A stretch of DNA of 64,000 nt from Linum tenue (GCA_946122785.1 CAMGYJ010000007.1:4046909-4110908), one strand, 5' to 3'; shown: positions 1 to 13,684, numbered from the stretch's first letter. Numbers and translations are program-made. Notes: generated by a model not told the origin, from the sequence alone.

Positions 1-411
1 ACTTGCCAACTAATCTCCTATCCAAATTAAATTCGAATATCTCTTATTCCCTTAACAACTAATAATACTAATTTATCAAGTACTAATTATTCCTAATTAT
101 CGCACTAATCTAATACCTCCATCATACTGAGTGATCATTTTGTGGAAGTCGAAAAAATAAAATAAATTGAAATGAAATTTTGCAAGAAAATTTAGAAAAA
201 ATGATAGAACTAACAGAAATAAATATTACACAAATTTATAAACACAAGTGGGCTGCTAAATATAAATAATGAAAGCAGCATCCAGTTCACGTCGGCGTAC
301 TAATGGGCTACACCTACATGCATGGGATGGATGATTTTGGAATATAAAACAAAGAAGGATAAGTCAAACGGCAGACAATGCCAGTTGGATTTTGGCCTCA
401 ATTGTTTCTAC

Positions 412-490
412 CAATAATAATAATAATAATAATAATAATAATTGTGGTCCTTGTTGGAAATTAACATAATAATAATAATGATGATGATGG
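412..490. repeat. TAA/ATG trinucleotide microsatellites
   Basis: A (TAA)n run covers about 412-442. A second, shorter run of AAT units grading into ATG units covers about 466-489. These are simple-sequence repeats with no coding context. Confidence 0.9.
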
Positions 491-654
491 ACTATTTTTT
501 ATTTTCTTGTAAAAAACAATGGACTTCTATTCACCGGTGAACCGAAACTTTCAAAAAAAAAAAAACTTTGATAATCAAAATTGAACCTAATTTATGCGGA
601 AATTCGTCATTGCCGTCAAAATCTCGTTTTAAAGGTTTGTTGTTTTATACTTCT

Positions 655-815
655 AGATTATCAAAACGCTTCTACGTAGAATCACATTTTTTCAGTTGAA
701 GTGTAGTCGAAATCTATACTCTAAAAGTTAGAAATTTATAATTTTACGCTTCAAAATCACGAAAACGCTTATGCATTTCTAATTCATCAAAATACTTCTA
801 CGTAAAATTGCCCTT
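655..815. repeat. Tandem copies of a dispersed ~100-bp repeat (family A, copy 1)
   Basis: Two degenerate units of about 100-110 bp each carry a core like TTCTACGTAGAATCACA (minus-strand sense: GTGATTCTACGTAGAAGCG) and an AAACGCTT block. The reverse complement matches a second two-unit array at 42369-42560 in unit order and in the shared core ATTTCGACTACACTT. The element type was not recognised. Confidence 0.6.
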
Positions 816-965
816 TTGACTCCATTGCTCATCCCCACGCCTTCAATCAGTAGCTAGCGGTGATGGCGGTTGCAACTCCGACGGCAGCGCTCTCTGCCTT
901 CTCTGTTCGTTTGCCGTGGTTTCGGATCTCTCATAGCAGCTCGGCCTCCCTGCTTTTCTCCTCTC

Positions 966-1380
966 TTTTTTTTTTTGTCATAGATAGATCGTAAATAGAT
1001 AGGGCATTACAAATTCTTGAAAAGTAAAAGCGGTAGTCAACCTAGTGTTGAGCTACCGATGCAAGGGTTGTTTATGCCACTAAATGGGCAACCCTGTTAG
1101 TGTGCCTAGAACCATAAATAACCGAATAAACGCAAAGGAAATCTTCCTTCAGCAAACTTCTTGAAGCACCCATCCGCCGAGAACAAACTTCTTATCTCCT
1201 ATACGTCAAGTTCCAATAGGCTAACAGTAGAGTTGAAGTGCAAGTTACCTGCAAGAAGAACACACAAACGACCCCTAAAAGAAACAAAGAAAAATTCAAG
1301 TGCCAACGGACCTCTACCGAAGTTGCTCCACAAGCTATATGAGAACTGCTCCGCCTAAAGTGAGGCATACTTGTCACTTG
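966..1380 (-). pseudogene. Truncated non-LTR retroelement remnant with RNase H-like (RVT_3) C-terminus
   Basis: Read on the minus strand, about 1040-1135 encodes a short peptide with the motif NRVAHLVA. This is typical of the C-terminal part of the plant RNase H-like RVT_3 domain. The frame then hits a stop. A T-run at 966-976 would be the poly(A) tail of an element lying on the minus strand. The body is broken by stops and the 5' limit is unclear. Related remnants lie at 16659-16913 and 42628-42991. I found no target-site duplication for this copy. Confidence 0.5.
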
Positions 1381-2057
1381 ATGCGAAAGGTCGCAACGAC
1401 AAATCCGTTAATCATGGTTCATTTCCCACGAGCCCGTAATTAAAGGAGCAGGCCCACTGCTTCCTGTTGGGTTTTACTTTTTAGCTCGGCCAGCGACTCG
1501 GTCTTCCCTTGTTCAGGCCCACGTTTTTGTTTCTTAAAATGCAAACGAAAGGACCCCGCCCACATCTCTTTCCTTGACCGGCCTTTTATTTGGGCCGTGA
1601 CAAGAGTAGGCCCATCAATCTGAGGCTGGATTAAAGGCAACCTATATAACACTCTCGAGCCCACCAATTAGTTTATGACTTGAAAAGGAAGTTTTCCATT
1701 AATTTTTTATTTAATCACTGACTGTCCTATAGCTTTTGTCCTTTTGACTTTCCTAATTAAGGGAATCTTGATTAATTTTTGAATTCATACTATTTTTTTT
1801 ATCCAATTAATTCAAACTCAAGTTATTATGGTAATCAAACTTGCCATTGTAGGTATCTAGCCGGTCCTGATCCAGTCAATGCTAGTAATCTCCACACTAA
1901 TACATGTGTAAAACTCGCTAAAAATTTGATGGGAATGAAGAGATTATGATGTTAGACTTTTCAACCGATACTTATATGAATACCCGACCAAAACTAATTT
2001 CTTATATAAATAACTCAATATTTTCTTTTTGATAGAAGGTCGAATTTGATATTTTCA

Positions 2058-2345
2058 GGGTTGCTTACAATATTTTTTTGACAAAATACACTTGTATAAT
2101 CATAACTTTTACGTTTGTAACAAATATAGTCATAATTATTCGAAAACACAAATAACCAATTCCGCCCGATCGCTAATAACTCTGTCTCAGTCCAACTCTG
2201 TTACAGGGTATCTTACAATATTTTTAAAAAAATACTTGTATATCCATAACTTTTACTTTTGTAACAAATATAGTCACAACGATTCGAAAACACAAAATAA
2301 CCAATTGCATATGGTGCCCGATGACTCTGTCTCGGTCCACGACTC
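2058..2345. repeat. Tandem direct duplication, about 148-bp unit
   Basis: Two adjacent units start with GGGTTGCTTACAATA (about 2058) and GGGTATCTTACAATA (about 2206). Both continue with a CACTTGTATA-type AT-rich block, TAACAAATATAGTCA, ATTCGAAAACACAAA and ACTCTGTCTC. The units are clearly homologous but diverged. The CTTGTATATCCA block resembles the terminal repeat of the foldback element at 30468-30728. Confidence 0.75.
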
Positions 2346-2593
2346 TCCTCGTTCTCCTTCCCCTTGTCATGGCTGCCCTGTTTCCCAATTCCCTCCAATT
2401 GATTACTCATTGCATTAAATAATTCGAATAAAATACAGAAGAAATGCGTTTCAGTATCGCTCGATTTGGATTCGAAACTTAGGCAGGCTCTGTGATCTTC
2501 GCTTCAGACGCGATGCTAGCGGCGGAAGTTTCAGGGATTTAAGATTCCGCCACCGAGTACGGAAGGAGAAGAAGAAGAAAAGCGAAAATAAAA

Positions 2594-5500
2594 ATGGTGG
2601 GCGGCGGCGGCGGCGGCGGCGGGAGTGGCGGAGGAGGAGGAGGAGGGTTTTTGGGATGGAGGAATGTGTACCAGGAGTTGGCGAACTCGAAGCCGTTGTT
2701 CCTTTCGATCTACGCCACGGTCCTGCTTGGAGTTGTGTTCTCTTCCTTCTACGTCTTCTCCGCCATTCACTCAGCCCCGGGCTCTGCCTCCTCCTCTGTT
2801 TCTGCTCCATGGCTCTCTTCTCCAAGTTCGCCTTCTCCCCGAAGTAACTCTCCCCCTCTATTTCTTCACTCCTTTTGAGCTCAATTACTTCGTAAAGTTA
2901 GCTTCTTTGCATGGTTGATCGCCAGTTGGCCGATTTGTCTTATGCTCGAGGGTTGACTTTTTTTTCTCATTATGATCGCTTAACTGCTCAATAAATTCTT
3001 TTGTGTTCTTGTTGTTCTTCTTCACCAATTTTTCATTAATGGTGGAACGATCTTCTGTTTTGGGTGTTTCTGACGATGCAGTGGTTGGGCGGTATGTGTT
3101 GTCCACTGTTTGATCTTTCTGATTAGCGTTACATTTTTGTTATTGTAACTTTTGACTTCGGGTGAGAATTATAGTATTCCAGTTCCAGTTTGGGGATCGG
3201 TTGAATTGGCTGGTACCATTTAATGCATACTGCAATCCCCACCAGTTGATAGCTTTTTTTGTTTCTCAAGTGATTTCAGCTGTTTCTGCGTTCTTACTTA
3301 GCATCCTCATTGTTCCTAAATTTGATATCTTGTTGGAAATGTTCTATGTATCGCTTCAGCAACTAATAGGAAAGTTTCCCTTCATGGAAATTTCTTTACT
3401 TTGTAACACCTCGAAGCTCCAATTTCACTTAGAAGATTTCCTCTGTGACGAATTAGAACTGCCTATATTATTATTGATATCGTTGCGTTATTATACATGC
3501 AATATACTTATCCAGGTTTGTCTTTCCTTTTCTCCCTTGGATTAGATATATTTGCACCTTACATTGACCAGTCGCGCAACATTTCTCAAACGAAAGCTCT
3601 GGCTACTGCTTCTTCACCACTATCACAGCCTCAGACATCAGGTTCTGGCACGAAACCGATATGGGAAGTTCCACCAGAGAACTCCGAGATGCCACCTCTG
3701 GAGACCTTTAAACTGACTAAAGAACTTGTGCAGCAAAGAGTGAAAGACAATGTGGTAGTAGTGACCTTTGGTAACTATGCATTTATGGATTTCATCCTTA
3801 CTTGGGTTAAACATTTGACGGACTTGGGGGTCTCCAATCTTCTTGTCGGTAGGTTAGCTTCTTGGCTGGTTTCCGCCTTCCTACTTTATCGATCTCTGGT
3901 GAGCCGCTCATAAATTGCTAATTACAATCGATGTTTGGTAGGTGCTATGGACACCAAGCTGGTGGAAGCCTTGTACTGGCAAGGGGTTCCCGTTTTCGAT
4001 ATGGGCAGCCACATGAGCACAGTAGATGTTGGCTGGGGGTCACCAACTTTTCATAAGATGGGGAGAGAAAAAGTTATTCTGATAGATTCAATCCTTCCTT
4101 TTGGCTTTGAACTATTGATGTGTGACACAGACATGGTTTGGTTGAAGGTACGTGTCTGTTCTATTTATTTCGGATCATCAATCTTCACCGCATGCATAAT
4201 CAACATAAGTTGGCTGCTTCACTGTAATGCCAAACAACTCTTTCTCATCAGCAACTTATTTTCTGGGTGTAGAGTTGAGTCTTTCAAATTTCTTTGTTCT
4301 TGCAAAAGAACGTAACATCTTTGTTTGAGGTCCCATCAAGACTCCGTGACCCAGCAGATGACATATTTTCTGTTTGAACTATATGCTCTTGACCATATAG
4401 CTTGATGTTCCAACTTCTAGGTTGTGTACCTGCAGTCCTTGTTCTCGGCTACTACAATTATAATTAATGACTACTGTATTACTCATAAAAAGGGGAAAAG
4501 GGATAGCTGTCTTTCTGTTCTTCTGTGTCTTGCCAGTGTTCCTTCTGGTGCAATAAATTTTTTTGTTACTAATTGTGAAAAACTGGTTTGGTAGACTGAA
4601 TATCCAGTACAGAAGTTTGAGAGATACGACATCCCCCAATAATCGATCTTTCCCGATCTCCTTGCTTGTATCATCAGTACCCTGTCCCATCTTCCATCAT
4701 GCTAAAGCTTTATTTTGTCCGTGCACACTGCTCTAGCCTATATATTCTTGTAAAATCTGCCAAGACTCAGTTTGTATACTTTAAAAAGTAGTACTGCATG
4801 TATGATTTTTTGTGTTGCTTGGTCTGTGTATCCCAATCCTTGTTTCAATCCATCATCCTTCCATCTTTTACATTGCGAAAACAGTTAATCTAATACCTTT
4901 TCTTTTCTTTCTGAAAATAGAACCCACTTCCATATCTAGCTCGTTACCCAGAGGCAGATGTCCTAACATCAAGTGATCAAGTTGTCCCAACAGTCACTGA
5001 TGACAGGCTGGAAGTCTGGCAACAAGGTAAAAAAAAAATCCCTTTTTACACGAAATCGCTGATGCTATTGTGCCAGCAATTTTTGGTCCGGACTTTACCT
5101 AATTTATCATGGCCAACGCTGGGATTGGTATGCCACTGCTTGAGTGATGTTATGCAATTTCGCCATCCTTGTTTAGGTTTAGGGTCTCTGAAAATACTCT
5201 TTGACATGATGAGATGTTGACATCTTCACATGTGTTAGGGAGTTACAAAAATGATTGACTTTAATGACTCTACTAAACATACTTCCTTGCCACCTTTGGC
5301 AGTTGGTGCTGCTTTCAATATAGGAATTTTCCACTGGAGGCCAACAGAGTCTGCAATGAAATTAGCGAAAGAATGGAAAGAGTTGCTTCTTGCTGATGAC
5401 AAGATATGGGATCAGAATGGGTTCAATGATATTGTACGAAGGCAGTTCGGACCATCAGTTAATGAGGATGATGGACTTGCATATGCTTTTGATGGAAGTC

Positions 5501-8440
5501 TGAAGCTGGGGATATTGCCAGCCAGTATATTTTGCAGTGGACATACTTACTTTGTTCAGGTACAAGCTATAATATTGCTTCAACTGTTTGATGTTGCCTA
5601 GATGGATTATATTATACTAACATACATAATAAGCTGGACAAGTAAAATTAATATACCACTGTGGCTTAAAATGTCAATTATATGTTGGCAGGCCATGCAT
5701 CAGCAGCTCAGGTTGGAGCCATATGCAGTGCATACCACATTTCAATATGCTGGTACAGAGGGAAAGCGTCACAGGTTACGAGAAGCCAGGGCTTTCTATG
5801 ATCCTCCAGATTATTACGATGCTCCAGGTAATTTGGCATTATTAGTTGTCAAGTAGTGCCAACTTTTGATACCCACTTTATCATTACTGTAAATATTTGC
5901 TTAGGAAACCAATGAAGTGTTGGTACAGTAGAATTTAGTCGTGGAACCAAGATAGGTCTTTTTGTGCATCAAAAAGATTTTGCTTTGTCGACACAACTTC
6001 ACTTCAATTCACGAAATTTTCTGTTAGTTCCTTGGTCTGTTTGAATTCGTATTTTTATTGATATTTTGACATTTCCGAGGACCTGCTTTCTTAAGACGCG
6101 ATGATTGAATTCACGCAGGAGGTTTCTTGTCATTCAAGCCATCTATCCCAAAGAACCTGCTACTGGATGGAGAGCATAATCTCGAATCTCACTTCGCTCT
6201 CGTTAATTACCAAGTACACATCGTCGCCTAATAATTCTAGTATTTCCACTTGATGAAATACTTTAGTGAAACTGATGCCGGCCTCATGGTATGTCTTTAT
6301 TCAGATAAAACAAATAAGGACTGCGCTTGCAATTGCCTCCTTGTTAAATCGTACCCTGGTGAGAATAACTCTGCCACCCAAGTTCTTGGTTATAATTTTT
6401 GGGTAAACCTTAATTAATTTTGTAGATCTAGTTCCAAAGCATGATAATCTTTTCGCTGTAATCTAATTAACTTCCTTCTTCAAGTTATATAACATTGGAA
6501 ATCCTGTTGCGTCTGATATTTCTCCAATTAACAGCTTATGACTACATGTTTAATTTTATAAGTCAATAGAAGAATTATCTAGAACCCACAATAATGCACC
6601 ATGTTTATTTTGTTTGAAATTTAAGCTCTGTATGCAACCACTGTAAATTTGTTTATGTTTATTGAAACTCATATTCTGTTTAACTGATTATTCGAACATG
6701 AATTGAAGTTTCTCTCTTAAATTCCTTTGATTTGTTAATTTTCTTGTATAAATCCTTTGCTTCATCAATTACAGGTCATGCCCCCATTATGGTGCAGGTT
6801 GGATAGGCTATGGTTTCCTCATCCTGGAATTTTGCAAGGGACCCTGACTAAACAACCTTTTATCTGCCCTTTGGATCATGTGTTTGAGGTACAATTCTCT
6901 GATTGCTCAAAATTGATTTGTGTATAATAGACTTTTACTCTTTAACTTTGAGCTTAATGTTTCAAATTTAGCCAGGTCTTATGCTTCTCATGTCCCTTCC
7001 TGAAGAAATGCTTGTGATATATTTTCTAGAAATTTTGACGTCATTTAGTGAATCTTCAGTTGTTTGAACGTTGAAGATATAGTTTGTGGCTTTGTGCTGT
7101 TGGGAAGTTGTTGAAAATTCTTCTACATCTTAACCTCGGGCTTTATTTCAGTTTTCTTGTTGGTCATATGCTCTATTCTTTCCTTTCAGCTCTTTGTTTC
7201 CCTTATTTCATGGCACCCATCTTCCATTCTTTCATTTTTGCCCTCCTGTCATAGCTCTCCAACACAAGTCACATTCATTTCAGTCTTGTAATTTTGGTAT
7301 AATTGCCATGTACAAATAGCCAGATTCGAGTTTGATGAGCAAGTTGAGTTAGTTCCATTTATTAAGAGAAACAAAAACGATAGTCATCTAATCTCTCCAC
7401 ACTTCACACCCTCTCTTGCTTAAACTTGCTCTTGTAATATAGGTCAATGTCATGTTGAAAGAGCTGCCAGAAGAGGAGTTTGGCCCTGGCATCAAAATCA
7501 GGGAGTACTCTTTCCTCGACAATCCTTCACTGCCAGACAATGTAAGGATAAATATGTGTTAGTGAAGTCAATCTTAGTCCAACAACGGTGCTTTCCCATG
7601 ACTTCAGTTGTTGCTAAGGTTATTTACTTGTGGACATGTATAGGTGAAGCAGTCATGGCTTGATGTTCAAATTTGTCAAGAAGGCAATCCAGGTTGCAAC
7701 GGTTCCAACACTGCACCAGGAACACTCAGATTCCCAAGACGAAGCAATGAAGAAATGGTACTTTAGACTTCTAGCTCTTATAGCCACTAACTAGCCGATA
7801 TTGTCTACTCCATTTTCCTTCAATATTTTCTCTTGATACCCCGTTAAACATATTTCATTTCCACATCACAACCATATTTGCTGCCTTTTGATTTTTGTCC
7901 TTCGAAAAATGAAGTGAAGGCGATCAAATCTTAAATTATGTCCACATCAAGGCTTTTATATTGTCCGAGGCTATCATTTCAAGTAGACGTAAGCATCCAT
8001 TTTTCCCCTCACCATTGAAAACTACTTGGATGCAGTTTAGGGCCACGTTCGATTCTTTCAAAGATGTCAAAGTCATTCAGTTCTCTTCGATGCAAGATAC
8101 ATTCCTCGGTTTTACTGACAAGGCAAGTGGTTCCCTTTTACCTTGATATGATATTGAAGTTCAGTTCAAAACCAATTTTTCCAAAAAGAGAGGAACTGGC
8201 CAGTCTCTAAAATGGGTTTGCTGTTTGAGTTGCTGAATGCCGAAAGACTTGTGTTTCAACATTTACTTTCAGGGAAGGGACGAGAAATTTAGGAATCGGG
8301 TGAAACGCTATGTAGGCATATGGTGCTGTGTGGACAGTCACACTCCAGGACATATATATTACGACATGTATTGGGACGAGAAACCCGATTGGAAGCCGAT
8401 CCCACCATTGACGCCCGAAGATGATCACCCGAATTGGTAA
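2594..8440 (+). CDS. XEG113: GT77 arabinosyltransferase, XEG113-like
   Basis: Predicted type II Golgi glycosyltransferase of family GT77. The Arabidopsis ortholog XEG113 adds arabinose to hydroxyproline-linked chains on extensins. Thirteen exons: 2594-2843, 3516-3848, 3942-4147, 4921-5026, 5303-5559, 5692-5827, 6119-6213, 6305-6358, 6775-6888, 7443-7541, 7644-7757, 8036-8122 and 8273-8440. They join in phase to 672 aa. A poly-Gly N-terminus (residues 3-18) precedes one membrane anchor (about 34-58). The likely DxD sugar-nucleotide/metal motif is D256-T-D258 in MCDTDMVWLK. The conserved C-terminal block RYVGIWCC...GHIYYDMYWDEKP is intact. The start is the first ATG before the anchor. Intron 12 (8123-8272) needs a GC donor (AAG|GCAAGT), and the GT alternative four codons on runs into a stop. 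The neighbouring ABCE gene is convergent. Identification is from family resemblance and is strong. Confidence 0.92.
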
Positions 8441-9635
8441 AGAACTAGGCTAACATCAGCTGCACTATACTTTCTTTTTGCGGATATCCCACTGTAAGGA
8501 GCCCCTAGCGATGGGGGAACGAGATCATGTTGAAGCAGAAGGCAAGAAGCTCAACTAGCTGGTTCAGAAAGACAGACGCGGAAACAGACTTGATTAGGAT
8601 AGGATTACTTGGAAATTTGGTCATTGCTCTTATGTTAACACATAATATTTAAATTGAAGAGATCATGTAACTGTGATTAATAGACCAGAAGGGCATATCG
8701 AATTAAGCAAAACTTTGGTTCAGTACAGTACAGATAAAAAGCTGGATGATGTATCCTCATCTTTGTACGTTAACCGGAAAACGGTTCTTGAATCTTTCTT
8801 GTATAACACATGGAAAATGAAGTGGTTCTCTTTGTACTAATTGCCAGAAGAAATTAATGAAAATTGATCGTCTTTGTAACTGTAGTGGTATGATTCATTG
8901 ATGTAGCACATTGCTTTGCAAAATGCACTTGACAGGCATTAGGATACTTGGAACCCTACATGAAACAAACATGCTATAAAACAACACAAACACACGCCTT
9001 GCCCCTGCCTATAAAACATGCTTTAAAACGAGAATCTATCAAAGTCTGCATAACTGAGCACGATACTCGAAAATTCCTAAAACATCGTGCCCCTGCCTAT
9101 AAAACAACACACACGCCATTCGACAGCAGTCAGCACTCACTGAGGCTTTGGTGATTAACAAGAAGCCTAAATCAGATATGACACTCGTGACATGGAGGGT
9201 CGAAACCTCTCTTAACGTTACATTCCGACTTGCATCAAAAAGGTTGAGTCACCTACTACTGCTGTCAATGAACAAAACTGGCAGGAACAAGAAACAAAGC
9301 TACTAGAGAATAGGTGTTGCAGCAAGCACCATTACACTATGTATTACTTAGAGCTTCAAAACAGAAAGGCTCGGCAAACTCTTCAACAGGAGAATCAAGT
9401 CAAGGACTATGATTCAAGTTCTGACTATATGATCACGAAGGAATAGTCTTGCCGCACAATCACTCCAATCAAGGCCCTGAAATTTGCAATTCATCATCAG
9501 ACAATGAGAGATGACGAGGAGAACAAATCAAAATAAGGGGCTTTGAAGCTAATGTTTGAAGCAGTTTGGTACCACTTAAAAAAGTACCGATGATATCGAC
9601 TCACTCAAGCCGGTAGATGCATAGATGTCCAGTGA
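8441..9635. other. Convergent intergenic region with two 3' UTRs
   Basis: This lies between the stop codons of the XEG113-like (+) and ABCE (-) genes and presumably holds both 3' UTRs and poly(A) sites. AATGAA/AATTAATGAAA-type sequence occurs near 8850. A short motif with CCCCTGCCTATAAAACA is repeated near 9002 and 9091. No coding region was recognised. Confidence 0.6.
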
Positions 9636-12600
9636 TCAATCGTCCAGGTAATAATATGAACCAGCATGTTTCTGTTCTCTGTCTTTGGTCGAGTCCAGCT
9701 TGTTGATCCTAGGCCTGAAATTCGTAGGGTCCCGACGGAATGTGATATCCAAATGCTGCATCAAATAGGAGGTGGATCAGTTTTTGTTCCAATAAAAAAA
9801 TTTGTAAAGAGAAGTTAGCCAAACAAATGCAACCCTTGCTTGACGACAAAAAAATAGATAGGTGAACAAAAAAATTCTCAGTAAGCTATAACAAAGGCAT
9901 AATCAACCTCATCCAACATTCCCAACACAGACATATAGCCATATAGGTAACTTCATACCTAGAACAAATACCACCTAAATAGATGAAAGAATGAGAAGAG
10001 TTTGGATGCCCTTACAGATAGGAAAAGGTTCATCCCGGTCAGCAATGACTGGGGTGAATTGGCTACACAATCCACAGATGGCCGTCCCTCATAAACGATG
10101 ACTCTGTCGGCCAAATAAGTAGCCATAATAAAATCATGTTCCACAACAAATGCCGTCTTCTTTGCATGAAGGATAAACCTCTTTATGACTTTCGAAGCAA
10201 CAATACGCTGCTCAGAATCGAGGTATGCGCTAGGCTCATCGATGAGATAAATGTCCGCAGGCTGCATCCAACCAAGCAATACAGGTAAGAAAATCATATA
10301 ACCATCAAGGAGACAGGGACCATTGCATATTAAGAATATTATTTCAAACATAAGAATACATATAAAGTGAACCAATCCAGTTCAATGAACAGAACCATTC
10401 ATCTTAAGAGTTATTTGAAAAACATAAAGCTACTCTGCAGTAACTATGCAGAACAGTATGGATCAAAACAAGAGGGTACAAACGAAGCATTTGGAAACTA
10501 CCAGAAAAAAACATCTTGTTCGTTTAAGCTTTCTTCAGGGGAAGGACAAGGAAAGCTAATAGTTAATGCATATGCATATGCATATATCCTTGAAAGTGAG
10601 TATATCAATTCTAAGCTAAAACTTGGAATTATCGACTATGGATGTTTCGGCTTAAGTAGACAAGGGGGCCACTAGTCTTACATGAATACATGCATGTGCA
10701 TAGATCTTGAAACTGAAGTGTGAGTGAAGATGTCATCATCTATTATGTACGAGTAAAATCCAAAAAAAGGAAGAACGAATCCAAAACCCAATTATAAGCG
10801 AGCTGTAAAAAAGAGTTATCAGAACCTATAATGCAAGTTCTGTCATCATAGGAATAACACAGCAAGATAATCCTAAGTAACTCAGACTGGGAGTTTCGTC
10901 AGCAGGAATCACCACAATTTCTCATATAATTGTTGAGCGAGAACATCTAGTTTTGGAAAACCAAATGAGTGACCCATGTGTAACACAAAGCCACGGCACA
11001 GAAGAATAGAAAACTAAATTAATCACACATGTGTAACACAAACCCACAGGACAGGAACAATTATCAATAAGGTGAAATGACACTGCAAAACAAATGCATT
11101 CGGAAGGTAAAGTTTAAGCCTCAACCATATGCTAGCGAAGTAGAAGCTTCTAACCTTCCCAAGACAGAGACATAATGCAACTCTTTGCAATTCTCCTCCA
11201 GAGAGATTCACTACTTCTTGGTCCATCAGTTGTTCAATGAGCAGAGGTTTCATGACATCTGAAACAAACTGTGGATGCATGTAGGAATCCCGTATCTTGG
11301 AATGTAGCAGATGCCTCACAGTATTTTGAAACTTAGGACTGATCTTTTGTGGCTTGTAAGAAACATTAAACTCGGGTATCTCCACCTCAGAAGCTTCCAT
11401 ATCATCAGGTTTAAGTAAACCAGCCTGCATAACTTCTGGTCAGGGAATTGATTGGCAGTGAAATGAGATGATTCAAAACTAAGAATGATATAAGCAAATG
11501 AGTACCAGCATCCGGATAAAGGTTGTCTTTCCTGTCCCATTCTCTCCCAGCATAACAATAATCTGAGAATCAGTGAATTCTCCCTCCACAACGCGGAGCC
11601 TGAAACCGCCCTGGGTTTTGGACATTGATGGGTACTTATATCGTGCATATGTTTCAACTTCTTCAGCACTCTCCTGGGGAGTCTCAGCTACCTGTTTAAG
11701 CCAACCAAGTGAAATGTGTAAATGTCACAGAAGGTCAGCCAAATTGTTCCATGTACGGCTCATTGTTTCGGTTACCTTGAAGGTCAAAGATTCGTCCCGG
11801 AATCTCAAGTTTTCAGTAGGAACAAATCCAGCCAGGAATATATTGATTCCTTCCCTAACAGAGAAGGGCAAGGTGACAACTCCATAGGCACCAGGTTTTC
11901 CATACAAGCAGCAGATGAAGTCGGACAAATAGTCCAGGACACTAAGGTCATGCTCCACAACAATCACAAAGCTGAAATAAATTGCAACTTGTATATATAA
12001 GCGCAACAGATCCAGGAGGACAACGTAAGGAGAAAAAGAAAAGTAAGCACAGAAGAAGATGAAACCTGTTTGCGCGGAGCAGAGATCTAACAACTTGGGC
12101 AGCTTTGAGCCTCTGCTTGACATCAAGATAACTTGAAGGTTCATCAAACATGTAAATCTCTGCACTCTGTATGGCAACAACGGCAATTGCAAATCTCTGT
12201 AGCTCTCCGCCAGATAAATCCCCAACATTGCGATCGATAACCTGATTCAGCTCAAGATCCGCACAAAGCTCCGCTTTCATTCCCCTCTCATCTTTCTGTT
12301 CAAGCACCTGTCCTACATTTCCTTGGACTGCTTTCGGAATGTGGTCAACATACTGAGGTTTTATGATAGCCTGTTGAACAATAAACATAATCTGAGAACC
12401 AAAAGTCTGCTAAGTTTAATGCTAAAACTCTAGCTACCATGCGTTTCTGGAATGTACCAGCTAGACTAACTCTAGCTAACAAGTGTCATCTATACCATCC
12501 AAGGATTAGGGACTAACCACTTCATCTCTGGTTAACGCAATATATATCAAATAATACTAGAAAGCCACAGAAAACAAGAGTTTTGCTGAATGTACAAAAT

Positions 12601-13684
12601 AGAGCTACCTTCAAATTATCTTCCAAAATGCGAGTGAAGTAGTTCTGGAGCTCAGATCCTCTAAAGTGAGTCAATATTTCTTGCCAATCTGGAGGGTTCT
12701 GAAATGAATAGCCAAGGAACATCCACAATGTAAGTAAGTAATAAAGAACATCCAGTGGGGGAACCCTGAAAAGGAAGAGGCAAACGCCATTATTACATTG
12801 AAACGGCCCAGATTCGGCTTCAGCTTTCCAGCCAGGATCTTAAGTGCTGTTGACTTCCCAATACCATTGGTTCCAACCAAGCCGAGAACCTGCCCGGGCC
12901 TGGGCACTGGTAGCCTACAAACGCCACGTTGAGAATGTCAAAGAATGAAACAGTACAAATCCCACCAGTTGTCCCTGGCAAGTGGGTTTTCCGCCCAACC
13001 TGTGCAGTTTGAAGGTATTGGGCCCATAACGGTGAGTGGTATCTTTCTCCAAATCCTTTGGCAGGTTGATGATCTGAATCGCCTCAAATGGACATTTCTG
13101 GATTGGCAGAACAATCACCCATTCAGGCTATAGCTGATGACTCGAGAAACGAACAAGAAACCAGAAAGTTATTCCAGTCAAACTGTGCAAACCTTAACAC
13201 AGATACCGCACCCAATGCACAATTCCTCAGAGATGAATGCTATCTTAGATGAAGAAGCAACCTCAATACACAACTTTCCTGTTCAAAAAAATACAACCCC
13301 GATGAGGGGAAAAAGCACAAAGCAGCTGCAAGGATACATGATAAACGACAAGAAAAGCTCATTTCCATCATCCAGTCGTTCCAATCCAAATCCACCAAAA
13401 ATCCAAAACTAAAATCCGTTCTAGTTGAAATCCATAGAGTAAATTGAGCATGGAACTACAGAAAACCAAAACGAGACCCCGCCTCTCCAATCCTTTGCTC
13501 TCGATGATGCGGGATTAAGAAACCGTAAAGAACCAGAAACAGATCGCAAAGAGAAGGGATAGAGTTGCGGGCGGGGCAAACCAGTTTTCACAACTGGACA
13601 GCTCTTTTTACACTCCTGGCGGCACTTTTTCGGCTTGCAGCGATCGGGAGTGACAATCGCGATTCTCGTCAGACGATCCGACAT
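9636..13684 (-). CDS. ABCE2: ABC transporter E family / RNase L inhibitor (ribosome recycling ATPase)
   Basis: Soluble cytosolic twin-ATPase that splits terminated 80S ribosomes; it has no membrane domain. Eleven exons: 13684-13582, 13278-13193, 13097-13000, 12914-12797, 12698-12609, 12370-12066, 11971-11776, 11691-11506, 11424-11155, 10261-10016 and 9755-9636. They join in phase to 605 aa, the usual family length. All eight Fe-S cysteines are present (C16, C21, C25, C29, C55, C58, C61, C65). NBD1 has Walker [10 protein letters not shown] (109-117), LSGGELQR (217-224) and [14 protein letters not shown]2 has GENGTGKTT (381-389), LSGGELQR (468-475) and [11 protein letters not shown]. The C-terminus is GSYYYLDD. 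The start [11 protein letters not shown] is the conserved N-terminus, and all introns are GT-AG. The ABCE1/ABCE2 paralogs of plants are very similar. I chose RLI2/ABCE2 because of the synteny, so the symbol is less certain than the family. Confidence 0.96.

Larger units (their letters stand above)
1..2593. other. Intergenic region and 5' leader of the XEG113-type gene
   Basis: No gene was recognised here. The stretch is AT-rich. It holds ATT/TAA microsatellites, a dispersed tandem-repeat array, a small RNase H-like retroelement remnant and a tandem duplication of about 148 bp, each listed separately. The last 150 bases or so before 2594 are GC-rich and purine-rich and probably form the promoter-proximal 5' leader of the downstream glycosyltransferase gene. 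Confidence 0.6.
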
